Source: Paraburkholderia sp041321145 (GTDB lineage: Bacteria > Pseudomonadota > Gammaproteobacteria > Burkholderiales > Burkholderiaceae). Taken from it: a DNA stretch of 64,000 nt. The stretch lies in contig NZ_JBGGWA010000001.1 in assembly GCF_041321145.1 (NCBI RefSeq), positions 1-64,000 on the forward strand, in the 5' to 3' direction. Made by a program: the position numbers and the translations under genes. Below, piece after piece: positions 35,548 through 43,460 of this stretch. A model generated the notes under the pieces. The model was not told the origin of the DNA and ran no database searches. It was given only the letters and a program-made list of their open reading frames with translations. Every line of letters begins with the position of its first letter. The stretch's first letter is position 1.

Positions 35548-36249
35548 ATGCCCGATTTACCTGCCCATCTGTGGTACTCGATCACCAGCCTCGGCAGCGC
35601 CGGCATGACGCTGCCGCTGGCGTTCGCCATCGCACTTTGGCTGGCGGTCGGCTACACGTGGCGCATGGCTGCAGGCTGGTTGCTGCTGCTCGGCGCGGCC
35701 ATCGGTGTCGTGACCGTGACGAAGCTGGCCTTTCTGGGTTGGGGCATCGGCGTGCGCGAACTGGATTTCACTGGTGTGAGCGGCCACGCCATGCTGTCCA
35801 CCGCCGTCTATCCAGTCGCGCTGTTCCTGATGTTGCTGCCCGCCCGTCCAGTAATGCGTCTGCTCGGCGTCTTGCTCGGCCTTGCCGCTGGCATCGCGGT
35901 CGGCTTGTCGCGCGTCGTGCTGAGCGCTCACTCGCCGTCGGAAGCCATCACCGGCTGCCTGGTGGGCGCGCTGGCGGCGGTGGTCTTCGTGCGCATCGCG
36001 TGGAATGCCGAACCGGGCCGGCTGTCAGCATTGCCCGTCGCCGCGAGTCTGATGATCCTGGCGGTGCTGATGCACGGCGTGCATGTGCCGACGCAACGCT
36101 GGGTCACGCATATCGCACTGAAGGTCTCGGGTCATGAAAGGCCGTTCATCCGCGCCAAGTGGAAAGCCGTGCGGAGTGTTCGCCCCGCCGCGGCGCCGCT
36201 GTCGCAAACGCTCAACACGCTTGTGCCGCTGCGCTCGTCCGACGTCTGA
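35548..36249 (+). CDS. PAP2-family phosphatase-like membrane protein
   Basis: A 233-aa membrane protein with five to six hydrophobic segments. Of the PAP2 signature, GVSGHA (residues 77-81) and GLSRVVLSAHSPSE (119-132) are present, giving the catalytic H80 and H128. Two departures: the last acidic position of SRx5Hx3D is Glu132, and the first motif (Kx6RP) is not clear. It may be a lipid-phosphate phosphatase with altered activity. It sits just upstream of modA but with a 136-bp gap. Confidence 0.8.
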   Translation: MPDLPAHLWYSITSLGSAGMTLPLAFAIALWLAVGYTWRMAAGWLLLLGAAIGVVTVTKLAFLGWGIGVRELDFTGVSGHAMLSTAVYPVALFLMLLPARPVMRLLGVLLGLAAGIAVGLSRVVLSAHSPSEAITGCLVGALAAVVFVRIAWNAEPGRLSALPVAASLMILAVLMHGVHVPTQRWVTHIALKVSGHERPFIRAKWKAVRSVRPAAAPLSQTLNTLVPLRSSDV

Positions 36250-36310
36250 AGCCCACTCCCACCGATTCACGAGCCGCTCTATGCGCGCAACTGGATAATC
36301 GTCATGGCTA

Positions 36311-36337
36311 CCGTTATAACCTTTCATATATTACGAT
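36311..36337. promoter_or_regulatory. Candidate ModE box before modA
   Basis: CGTTATA and TATATTACG face each other around a short spacer, like the E. coli ModE box (CGxTATATA-gap-TATATAACG). It lies about 50 bp before the modA ATG. ModE is encoded beyond modC, so molybdate-dependent repression of modABC is likely. Confidence 0.6.
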
Positions 36338-36385
36338 AGCGTCTTTAACCCGCCGTGCCGGCCCACGCCGGCCATCCAAGCCTTC

Positions 36386-37168
36386 ATGACACTGTCCCGC
36401 CGCCTTGCGAAACATGCGCTGTTCATCGCCAGCGCCGTCACCGTTGCCGTCAGCGCCCATGCCCGCGCAGACGAACTGGTGGTCTCCGCCGCCGCCAGCC
36501 TGACCAACGCGTTCAAAGCGGTCAGCGAGGTCTTCGAACAGCAGCATCCCGGCACCAAAGTGCTGCTGAACTTCGGCGCGTCCGACGTGCTGATGCAGCA
36601 AATCGCCAAGGGCGCGCCTGCGGACGTGTTCGCCTCCGCGGATCAGAAAGCGATGGATAAAGCCGCTGCGGAAAAAGTGATCGTGTCGGCTTCGCGCCAG
36701 GACTTCGCCGCCAATTCGCTGGTGCTGATCGTGCCGACCGACAGTCATTTCATGCCGGCCTCGCTGAACGATCTGGCAGCGGCGAATGTGAAGCGTGTCG
36801 CTTACGGTGATCCGGCCTCGGTGCCGATTGGCCGCTATGCGCAAGGCGCATTGCAAGCCGCGGGCGTGTGGGACGCTGTGAGCGCGAAGGCCGTGCTGGC
36901 AGCGAACGTACGTCAGAGTCTCGACTATGTATCGCGTGGCGAAGTCGACGCAGGCTTCGTATTCAGCACCGACGCCGCGATCATGCCGGACAAGGTCAAA
37001 GTCGCGCTGAATGTGCCGACCCAAATGCCCATCACCTATCCGATCGCGCAAGTCGAAGGCAGTCGTCACGCCGCCGACGCGCAGGCCTTTATGAGCTTCG
37101 TGTTGTCGCCGGCCGGCCAGGCAGTGCTCGCGAAGTACGGCTTCATGCCCGCGCATCAACTTCACTGA
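36386..37168 (+). CDS. modA: Molybdate-binding periplasmic protein ModA
   Basis: The 260-aa substrate-binding protein of a molybdate ABC importer. A signal peptide covers about the first 28 residues (RRLAKHALFIASAVTVAVSA). The mature part has VVSAAASLTNAFKAVSEVF and NFGASDVLMQQIAKGAPADV, which hold the oxyanion ligands. It is first in modABC, with modB 14 bp downstream. Confidence 0.96.
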   Translation: MTLSRRLAKHALFIASAVTVAVSAHARADELVVSAAASLTNAFKAVSEVFEQQHPGTKVLLNFGASDVLMQQIAKGAPADVFASADQKAMDKAAAEKVIVSASRQDFAANSLVLIVPTDSHFMPASLNDLAAANVKRVAYGDPASVPIGRYAQGALQAAGVWDAVSAKAVLAANVRQSLDYVSRGEVDAGFVFSTDAAIMPDKVKVALNVPTQMPITYPIAQVEGSRHAADAQAFMSFVLSPAGQAVLAKYGFMPAHQLH

Positions 37169-37182
37169 GATTTCGCACGCTC

Positions 37183-37857
37183 ATGCAACAGGCCTGGATT
37201 CCGCTCTTGCTGTCGCTGAAAGTGGCGGGCTGGGCCACCGCGCTCAATCTGGTGTTCGGCGTCGCCGCCGGCTTTGGCTTGTCGCGCTGGCGTTCGGGCG
37301 CGCGCGATGTGATCGATTCGCTGCTCATGTTGCCGCTCGTGATGCCGCCCACCGTGCTCGGCTACTACCTGCTCGTGTTGCTCGGCCGGCGCGGTGCGAT
37401 CGGCGCCTGGCTCGACCGGTTCGATATCCAGCTGGTGTTCACCTGGCAGGGCGCGGTGATCGCGTCGACGGTGGTGGCGTTTCCGCTCGTGTTGAAATCG
37501 GCGCGCGCCGCCTTCGAAGCCGTCGATCCGCAACTCGAACGGGCCGCGCGCACGCTCGGCGTCAGCGAAATGGCGGTCTTCTTTCGCGTGACGCTGCCGC
37601 TTGCCGCACGCGGCATTCTCGCCGGCGGCTTGCTGGCATTCGCGCGGGCGCTCGGCGAATTCGGCGCGACGCTGATGATCGCGGGCAACTTGCCGGGACG
37701 CACGCAGACGCTCTCGGTTGCAGTCTATTCAGCCGTGCAGGCCGGCGACGACAGCACAGCCAATTTCCTCGTGCTCGTGACCTCGGTGACGTGCGTCGTG
37801 ATTCTGTTGCTCGCAGGCCGTCTGGTGCCGCAGCACACGCTTTTGCAGTCCCGCTGA
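37183..37857 (+). CDS. modB: Molybdate ABC transporter permease ModB
   Basis: A 224-aa inner-membrane permease with about five segments. The ABC-contact EAA loop is AARTLGVSEMAVFFRVTLPL (after EAVDPQLER), and GEFGATLMIAGNLPGRTQT is the ModB-specific stretch. The ATG at 37183 is chosen because the family N-terminus starts there; the upstream open frame overlaps modA. It lies 1 nt before modC. Confidence 0.95.
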   Translation: MQQAWIPLLLSLKVAGWATALNLVFGVAAGFGLSRWRSGARDVIDSLLMLPLVMPPTVLGYYLLVLLGRRGAIGAWLDRFDIQLVFTWQGAVIASTVVAFPLVLKSARAAFEAVDPQLERAARTLGVSEMAVFFRVTLPLAARGILAGGLLAFARALGEFGATLMIAGNLPGRTQTLSVAVYSAVQAGDDSTANFLVLVTSVTCVVILLLAGRLVPQHTLLQSR

Positions 37858-37858
37858 T

Positions 37859-38560
37859 ATGCCGCTCGCCGTCGACATCCGCAAGACCTTCGAGAGCGCC
37901 GAGCGCCGTTTCACGCTCGACGTCTCGTTCGAGGCGACCACACAGCGCGTTGTCCTGTTTGGGCCCTCCGGCGCGGGGAAGAGTCTCACATTGCAGGCCA
38001 TCGCCGGCTTGTTACAGCCCGACGAAGGTTCGATCACGCTGCACGACAACGCATTATTCGACAGCGCACGCGGCGTCGACCTGAAACCGCAAGCGCGCAA
38101 GATCGCGTATCTGTTTCAGGACTACGCGCTCTTTCCGCATCTGAACGTGCGGCAGAACATCGGCTTTGGGTTGCAGCAGGGCTGGTTCAACCCGCGAGCG
38201 CGCATCGCGCATCCGCAAATCGAATACTGGCTCGATGCGCTTGAGTTGAAAAGCGTGGCGGGCAGCCATCCGGCGCAGCTTTCGGGTGGCCAGAAGCAGC
38301 GCGTGGCGCTGGCGAGGGCGCTTGTTGCGCAACCTCGGTTGCTGTTGCTGGACGAGCCGTTTTCGGCGCTCGATAGCGCGCTGCGTCAGCGCATGCGGCG
38401 CGAGCTGTCGGACCTGCAAACGCGGCTCGATATTCCCATGGTGTTGATCACGCACGATCCCGACGACGTCGCCGCCTTCGGCGATCAGGTGGTGCAGGTC
38501 AGCGACGGCTGCGTGCGTGAGAATCAGCCGTTCGCCGGGTACGCGCGCAGCGTGCCTTAA
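37859..38560 (+). CDS. modC: Molybdate ABC transporter ATPase ModC (short form)
   Basis: A 233-aa nucleotide-binding subunit. Walker A GPSGAGKS (35-42), Q-loop FQDYALFPH, signature LSGGQKQR (141-148) and Walker B LLLLDEPFSALD are all present. It ends right after the ATPase domain, so the C-terminal MOP/TOBE domain found in ~350-aa ModC proteins is absent. It is last of modABC. Confidence 0.94.
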   Translation: MPLAVDIRKTFESAERRFTLDVSFEATTQRVVLFGPSGAGKSLTLQAIAGLLQPDEGSITLHDNALFDSARGVDLKPQARKIAYLFQDYALFPHLNVRQNIGFGLQQGWFNPRARIAHPQIEYWLDALELKSVAGSHPAQLSGGQKQRVALARALVAQPRLLLLDEPFSALDSALRQRMRRELSDLQTRLDIPMVLITHDPDDVAAFGDQVVQVSDGCVRENQPFAGYARSVP

Positions 38561-38626
38561 CGCAAGCTCGCGCTCAGAGCGTGAGCGATCCTCAAAGCCC
38601 CTGAGCATTCCGAGCCCTCAGCGCAT

Positions 38627-39463
38627 TCAGTCCTTCACGCCGAGAATCACGCTCGATGCCTTGAATGCCGCGACCGCGGTCCCACCTTCCGCGAGCCCGA
38701 GTGTGTCGACGCTCTCATTCGTCACGACCGCGGTGATAACGGTGCCGCCTTCCAGCACCAACGATACTTCCGCATTGACCGCACCGCGCTTCACGCTTTG
38801 GACCGTGCCGCGCAACTGATTGCGCGCGGAAAGTTTCAGCGGTGCGCCATCCTCATGCTCGACAAGCAGCACCACCCACGACGCCTTGATCAACGCGAAC
38901 GCCGCCGAGCCCACCGCCAGCCCCAGCGTCTCGGTACTTTCATGCGTGACGACCGAGACGATCGGGTGGCCGCCGGTCAGCGTCAGCGACACTTCATCGT
39001 TGACCGTGCCGCGCGTGATCGCCGACACCGTGCCATAAAGCTGATTGCGCGCGCTCGTTTTCACGCCGATACGCCCGATCAGCTCCCAATCCGTCGCAAA
39101 GCCTTCGACAGCAGCGCCCGCGCGTTCGAGAAAGCGCCGATGCTCGCGTTCGACCGCCCGAAACGTACCGATCAGCTTCACGGCGCGTGGCGTGAGCGTG
39201 GTGCCGCCACCGCCTTTGCCGCCGGTCGAGCGCACCACGAGCGGCTCGCCGGCGAGGTTGTTCATCGTGTCGACGGCGTCCCACGCGCCTTTGTAGCTCA
39301 TGCCGACGGCTTTCGCCGCGCTGGTAATCGAACCGGTCTCGCCAATCGCCGCGAGCAGCGCGATTCGCGACGCGCCGCCGAGCGTTTGCCCGCCCGCCTG
39401 AAACCAGACTGAACCGCCGAGTTCGAGGGGTTCGTGGGGCGATTCGGTGCGGTCTGGTGTCAT
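38627..39463 (-). CDS. modE: Molybdate-responsive regulator ModE
   Basis: A 278-aa regulator, divergent from the transport operon in direction but convergent with modC. The N-terminal winged helix (GSITSAAKAVGMSYKGAWDA, residues about 20-125) is followed by two MOP domains (about 137-199 and 212-275), each beginning SARNQL and binding molybdate at the interface. I start at 39463 (MTPDRTESPH); 14 more codons are open upstream. Confidence 0.94.
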   Translation of the reverse strand: MTPDRTESPHEPLELGGSVWFQAGGQTLGGASRIALLAAIGETGSITSAAKAVGMSYKGAWDAVDTMNNLAGEPLVVRSTGGKGGGGTTLTPRAVKLIGTFRAVEREHRRFLERAGAAVEGFATDWELIGRIGVKTSARNQLYGTVSAITRGTVNDEVSLTLTGGHPIVSVVTHESTETLGLAVGSAAFALIKASWVVLLVEHEDGAPLKLSARNQLRGTVQSVKRGAVNAEVSLVLEGGTVITAVVTNESVDTLGLAEGGTAVAAFKASSVILGVKD

Positions 39464-39517
39464 GGCGGCCAAGGGTCGATGGGCGAGGAGAGGACAGCGA
39501 ACCATTATAGCGACGCA

Positions 39518-39691
39518 GGCGCGGTGTTTATCTCGTCGGAGTGGGAGTCGAAGTCAGCGTTGAATATTCCGGCAGATAGGCTCGCCCACGGATTCTTTAA
39601 GACCGCGCAGTTAAGCATCGCGCGCGGCATCGCCAAACAGCCGGCGGGCAGCGGCATGCCAGTGAATTCAGTGCTGCCCGGGCCGACCTTT
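39518..39691 (+). pseudogene. Short-chain dehydrogenase remnant
   Basis: An internal fragment of an SDR protein reads in frame: AVFISSEWESKSALNIPAD, HGFFKTAQLSIARGIA and GMPVNSVLPGPTF. The coenzyme-binding N-terminus and the C-terminus are missing. The catalytic Tyr of YxxxK is a His here (HGFFK), and a WESK insertion interrupts the strand before it. It runs into the 3' end of the tautomerase gene on the other strand. Confidence 0.6.
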
Positions 39692-40074
39692 TACACCGCG
39701 TACTGCGCAATCCCATTCCCGAACGACCAATTTTCCTTCAGCACTTCGACGAGATTGATGAACACATCCTCTCGTCGCAATCCCGGCGACTCCGCCAGTT
39801 CATCCGCCATGCGCTTATATAGCGCTTTCTTCTGCTCGAGCGTGCGCGTGTTGTTGAGCGTGATCTGAATCAGCACGAGATCGTCGCTTCGCTCGATGTT
39901 CAGATACTGCTTGTCGCACACAAAATTGCTCTCCTCGTGTTCGGTGATCAGCATGAAGATGTCGTCTTTCGGCACATTAAATGTATCCACCAGCGAACGC
40001 TGAATGCTGTCCGTCAGCGCCTTCCGGTATTCAGCCGGCTTGCCGGCGCGCAATGCGATTCGTGTGAGCGGCAT
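39691..40074 (-). CDS. Tautomerase-superfamily protein
   Basis: A 127-aa protein with the catalytic Pro directly after Met1 (MPLTRIALRAGK). The double beta-alpha-beta length and the DIFMLITEHEESNF and RREDVFINLVEVLKENWSFG segments place it in the 4-oxalocrotonate tautomerase superfamily, near the larger two-domain members. Substrate unknown. It is divergent from a LysR gene, which probably controls it. Confidence 0.85.
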   Translation of the reverse strand: MPLTRIALRAGKPAEYRKALTDSIQRSLVDTFNVPKDDIFMLITEHEESNFVCDKQYLNIERSDDLVLIQITLNNTRTLEQKKALYKRMADELAESPGLRREDVFINLVEVLKENWSFGNGIAQYAV

Positions 40075-40139
40075 GATGAAACTCCTTGGTTGCAGTTGAT
40101 TGGGTAAAGACAGATTAGGCCGACTCGGTCATAATTAAA

Positions 40140-40153
40140 AGCCATCATTGGCT
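40140..40153. promoter_or_regulatory. Palindrome between tautomerase and LysR genes
   Basis: AGCCA-TCAT-TGGCT lies in the 101-bp divergent gap, 23 bp before the LysR ATG. It fits a LysR-type dyad. A role is inferred from position only. Confidence 0.45.
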
Positions 40154-40175
40154 ATTTCATCTATATCCATCTGAA

Positions 40176-41027
40176 ATGAAAGTCCTCGATCTCGATGCAG
40201 TGCGCGCCTTTGTGCTGGTCGCCGATCTGCACAGCTTTACTCGCGCCGCCGATGCGCTCGACACCACGCAATCGGCGGTCAGCCTGAAGCTGAAGCGGCT
40301 GGAGGCGCATCTGGGTAAGCAGTTGGTCGAACGCACGCCGCGCGTCGTGCGCCTTTCCGCGCACGGCAACGCATTTCTTGGTGCAGCACGCGATCTGTTG
40401 AGCGCGCATGAGCGGGCGCTGGGTTCGCTGTCGGTGGAACGACGGCGGCTCGCGTTGGGGCTGAGCGAGCATGTCGCAGGAACGGACCTGCCGCAGCTGC
40501 TCGCCAGGCTCAACGCCCACGATCCGGCTCTGGTGGTCGAATTGCACCTGGGCACGTCCGCCGCGCTGCTCGCGCAATTCGACGAACGGCGCCTCGATGC
40601 GGTGATCGTTCGCTATGGCGCCGATGAACCGCCGCGCGACGACGCCCAGGGGCTTTTTAGCGAGCCGCTTGGCTGGCTCGCCACGCCGGAATGGCTGCCG
40701 CGCATCGGCGAGCCCTTGGCGTTGGCGCTGCTGAGCCCGCCGTGCAACGTGCGCGACATCGCACTGCAAATCCTGAATGAAGCGGGGGTTGCATGGCAGG
40801 AGGTGTTCGTGGGCGGTGGTGTGGCGGCCGTCGGGGCGGCGGTGGCGGCCGGTCTGGCCGTGGCGCCGCTGGCGCGCAGAGTAGCGCCGCGCGGTTTGGT
40901 CGATGTCGGCGCGCGGCTGGGCTTGCCTCAGCTGCCGGAATCGCGCGTGACCTTGCATTCCCGGGTACGGGATAACCGGTCGATGGAGACGTTACGGCTG
41001 ATGGCAAATGGGTTGGCAAGCGCTTGA
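40176..41027 (+). CDS. LysR-family regulator
   Basis: A 283-aa regulator with an N-terminal helix-turn-helix (VRAFVLVADLHSFTRAADAL; TTQSAVSLKLKRLEAHLGKQ) and an effector domain. It is divergent from the tautomerase gene and may regulate it and itself through the palindrome in the gap. The effector is not known. Confidence 0.88.
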   Translation: MKVLDLDAVRAFVLVADLHSFTRAADALDTTQSAVSLKLKRLEAHLGKQLVERTPRVVRLSAHGNAFLGAARDLLSAHERALGSLSVERRRLALGLSEHVAGTDLPQLLARLNAHDPALVVELHLGTSAALLAQFDERRLDAVIVRYGADEPPRDDAQGLFSEPLGWLATPEWLPRIGEPLALALLSPPCNVRDIALQILNEAGVAWQEVFVGGGVAAVGAAVAAGLAVAPLARRVAPRGLVDVGARLGLPQLPESRVTLHSRVRDNRSMETLRLMANGLASA

Positions 41028-41071
41028 GACATTCGGACGCGCCGCTATAAAAAACCCAAGCAGCTACGGTA

Positions 41072-41077
41072 TATAAT
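41072..41077 (+). promoter_or_regulatory. -10 element giving a probable leaderless DUF4160 mRNA
   Basis: A perfect TATAAT ends 7 bp before the ATG at 41085. Transcription would start at or next to the ATG, and no Shine-Dalgarno sequence is present (TTGTCGCC precedes the ATG). The -35 region is a weak A-rich stretch. Confidence 0.55.
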
Positions 41078-41084
41078 TGTCGCC

Positions 41085-41327
41085 ATGCCCATCATTGCCC
41101 GGATCGACGGGCTGATCGTGGTCATCTACCCTCACGATCACGCTCCGCCTCATGTTCATGTTCTCGGTCCGGATGGTGAGATTATCTTTATCTTGAATTG
41201 TCCCAACGGCCCGGTGTCCATCCGCGAGGCCCGAGGATATTCAGAACGCGAAGCGCGCCGGCTGGCAAAACGCATTAACGAAATGGTGCCGTTCCTGTGC
41301 TCCGCCTGGAAAGGAATCCACTCATGA
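41085..41327 (+). CDS. DUF4160 domain protein
   Basis: An 80-aa protein with the DUF4160 core (IVVIYPHDHAPPHVHVLGPD and ARRLAKRINEM). It overlaps the next gene by four bases (ATGA). DUF4160/DUF2442 pairs are common and have been proposed as toxin-antitoxin-like modules; activity here is not shown. The His-rich HDHAPPHVHV stretch is conserved in the family. Confidence 0.85.
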   Translation: MPIIARIDGLIVVIYPHDHAPPHVHVLGPDGEIIFILNCPNGPVSIREARGYSEREARRLAKRINEMVPFLCSAWKGIHS

Positions 41328-41725
41328 ACAGCAGCGAAGAATGGCGGCTTGCGCGGGAACGTGGCGCCGAAACCGCCCGGCGTCCTGCCGCGCGCAGCGC
41401 ATGCTATAAGCCGCGCACGAAGCGGCTCGAAATCACGCTGACCAATGACATTTCGTTGTTGGTGCCAGTCGCCTATATCGAGGGTTTGCGCAACGCATCG
41501 GCAGCGGATTTGCGCTCGATTGAGATCTTCGGTCTCGGTTCGGCGCTCGTTTTTCCGGCGCTCGACGTGGTGGTCTCGGTGCACGGACTCATCGATGGCG
41601 TCTTCGGTTCGAAAGCCTGGATGCGCGATATTGGGCGTACCGGCGGCAGCGCGAAATCGGAGGCGAAATCGGCAGCCGCACGCGAGAACGGCAAGAAAGG
41701 CGGACGTCCGCGTAAAGTCGCGTGA
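41324..41725 (+). CDS. DUF2442 domain protein
   Basis: A 133-aa protein whose DUF2442 core is KRLEITLTNDISLLVPVAYI followed by LRSIEIFGLGSALVFPALDV. It ends in an Ala/Lys-rich tail (ARENGKKGGRPRKVA) that looks like a DNA-binding AT-hook type tail (GGRPRK). That would fit the regulatory or antitoxin half of the pair. Start at 41324 overlaps DUF4160 as ATGA. Confidence 0.82.
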   Translation: MNSSEEWRLARERGAETARRPAARSACYKPRTKRLEITLTNDISLLVPVAYIEGLRNASAADLRSIEIFGLGSALVFPALDVVVSVHGLIDGVFGSKAWMRDIGRTGGSAKSEAKSAAARENGKKGGRPRKVA

Positions 41726-41790
41726 GGCTGCGCACAGCGGCAACCCTGCCGCGCTGTGAACCGGCGCACACGCGCTGGTTGAGTTGGACC

Positions 41791-42210
41791 TCAGTGCAGA
41801 ATGGGCGGGAGCGAGCCGCTGCTGGCGGTGGCAGGATTGGCGGTTGCGTCCGCGGGACCGGCCTTTATGGGTGCCGACCTGGCCGGTGCGCTCGTGTGGA
41901 CTACAGCCGGTTTAGCCGGGCCTGTTCTAGCCGCGACCTTCTTCACGCTGCCATGCGCTGATGGCCCGGCACCGCTCTTTGACGCCGACGCAACCCGCTG
42001 CGCACCATGTCGATCATGCGCCGCGTGCTTCGAACCCGCCTTCGCACCGGCGGGAGACTTGACCTTCGCGTCACGCGTCTTTTTCTTGGCGTGCTTCGCG
42101 CTATGCCCGCTCGCCTCGGGCGGATTCCACACTTCCGTATAACCCGCGGCCATTGCCGCGCCCGACACACACCACACGGCAACTGCCGTTGCTATTACTC
42201 GAACCCACAT
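41791..42210 (-). CDS. Basic exported protein, unrecognised
   Basis: A 139-aa protein with a signal peptide (VIATAVAVWCVSGAAMAAGY). The mature part is low-complexity, rich in Ala, Lys, Ser, Pro and His (SAKHAKKKTRDAKVKS), like a histone-H1 tail, so it is probably unstructured and could bind polyanions in the periplasm. Function unknown. It separates two toxin-antitoxin-like pairs. Confidence 0.65.
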   Translation of the reverse strand: MWVRVIATAVAVWCVSGAAMAAGYTEVWNPPEASGHSAKHAKKKTRDAKVKSPAGAKAGSKHAAHDRHGAQRVASASKSGAGPSAHGSVKKVAARTGPAKPAVVHTSAPARSAPIKAGPADATANPATASSGSLPPILH

Positions 42211-42322
42211 TGCATGCTTCTCCTGATCTTCGGCTTCATCGCGAGCCAGGATTATATTCTCTTGTAAAAATCCACATTTAGACTAATATCAATTTACAGT
42301 ACAGATAAGGACTCACTCGCTC

Positions 42323-42760
42323 ATGGTTCACGCTGCTCGCGCCACCCAACCCGAATCGCCGATCCGCCGGCCCGTTCCGGAACCCACGCTGACGGAAATG
42401 TCGGCGGCAGGTCTTCGCGCATTCTTCAATATCGCACGAGACTGGGACTTGAGCGCCGAAGAGCAGATCGTGTTGCTCGGTTCGCCAGGCCGCTCCACCT
42501 ACTTCAAATGGAAGGCAGCGCCGGAAACGGCGCGCCTCGCGCGCGACACGCTCGAACGGTTGTCGCTGCTGCTCGGCATTTATAAGGCACTGCAGATTCT
42601 GCTGCCGCAACCCAGCGCCGCCGACACCTGGATCAAGCGTCCCAACAGCGCGCCGCCGTTCGGCGGCCGCCGTGCGCTGGACCGGCTGCTGGGCGGCAAC
42701 ATCAGCGACCTCGTGGCCGTGCGTCAATATCTCGACGCGATGCGAGGCGGCTGGGCGTGA
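42323..42760 (+). CDS. MbcA/ParS/Xre-family antitoxin
   Basis: A 145-aa protein with an Xre-like N-terminal helical region (AEEQIVLLGSPGRSTYFKWK) and the C-terminal MbcA/ParS domain (WIKRPNSAPPFGGRRALDRL, then LLGGNISDLVAVRQYLDAMR). It overlaps the RES toxin gene by four bases (GTGA). It should neutralise that toxin and repress the operon. Confidence 0.9.
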   Translation: MVHAARATQPESPIRRPVPEPTLTEMSAAGLRAFFNIARDWDLSAEEQIVLLGSPGRSTYFKWKAAPETARLARDTLERLSLLLGIYKALQILLPQPSAADTWIKRPNSAPPFGGRRALDRLLGGNISDLVAVRQYLDAMRGGWA

Positions 42761-43458
42761 CACAACCGCATTGGCAGCACCGCTGGCGCAGCGCGTCGCT
42801 CGACTGGTCGCCCGCGTATCGCGTGATTCCAACACGCTTTCCGGCCGTCAATCTGTTTGACCGGGTCGCCTCGCCGGCAGATTTCGACGCCCTGTACGCG
42901 CTCGAAGCGATGACCAACGACCGTCTGCGCACCGAGGTCGGCGAACTCGATCTGGTGCCGCGCAAAGAGCGCCGTTTCGGTCCGGGATATGGACCGATCA
43001 TGGCCGCACTCACACACCTGAATCCGCTCGGCAGCCGCTTTTCCGACGGCACCTACGGCGTGTTCTACTGCGCCCATTCGCGGACCACCGCAATCGCCGA
43101 AACGCGCTACCACACGGGGAAATTTCTGGAGGCGACCGCCGAGCCGCCCATGCGGCAGCAGATGCGCCTGTACACCGTAGCGGCACAAGGCAACGTGGTC
43201 GATCTCCGCGGCGATGCGTCACTTGATCTCGCGGTGCTGTCGCCCGACGACTATCTTGCCGGACAATCGCTCGGCCGCGCCGTGCGCGAGGCCGGTGCGC
43301 CGGGCATCGCGTATCCGTCGGTGCGGGATGACGAAGGGGAATGCCTCGCCGCGTTCAGAACGACACTGCTGCGCGACTGCCATCACGCGGCGTATCTGGA
43401 ATACAACTGGAACGGCACGAGCGTCGATATGGTGTTCGAGCTCAATCAGGTCGGCTGA
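42757..43458 (+). CDS. RES-domain NAD+-degrading toxin
   Basis: A 233-aa protein of the RES family, whose known members deplete NAD+ by glycohydrolase or phosphorylase activity. RES features are FSDGTYGVFYCAHSRTTAIA followed by ETRYHTGKF with the conserved Arg and Glu, and a late SVRDDEGECLAAFR. GTG start, overlapping the antitoxin stop. The next gene converges. Confidence 0.9.
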   Translation: MTQPHWQHRWRSASLDWSPAYRVIPTRFPAVNLFDRVASPADFDALYALEAMTNDRLRTEVGELDLVPRKERRFGPGYGPIMAALTHLNPLGSRFSDGTYGVFYCAHSRTTAIAETRYHTGKFLEATAEPPMRQQMRLYTVAAQGNVVDLRGDASLDLAVLSPDDYLAGQSLGRAVREAGAPGIAYPSVRDDEGECLAAFRTTLLRDCHHAAYLEYNWNGTSVDMVFELNQVG

Positions 43459-43460
43459 GA

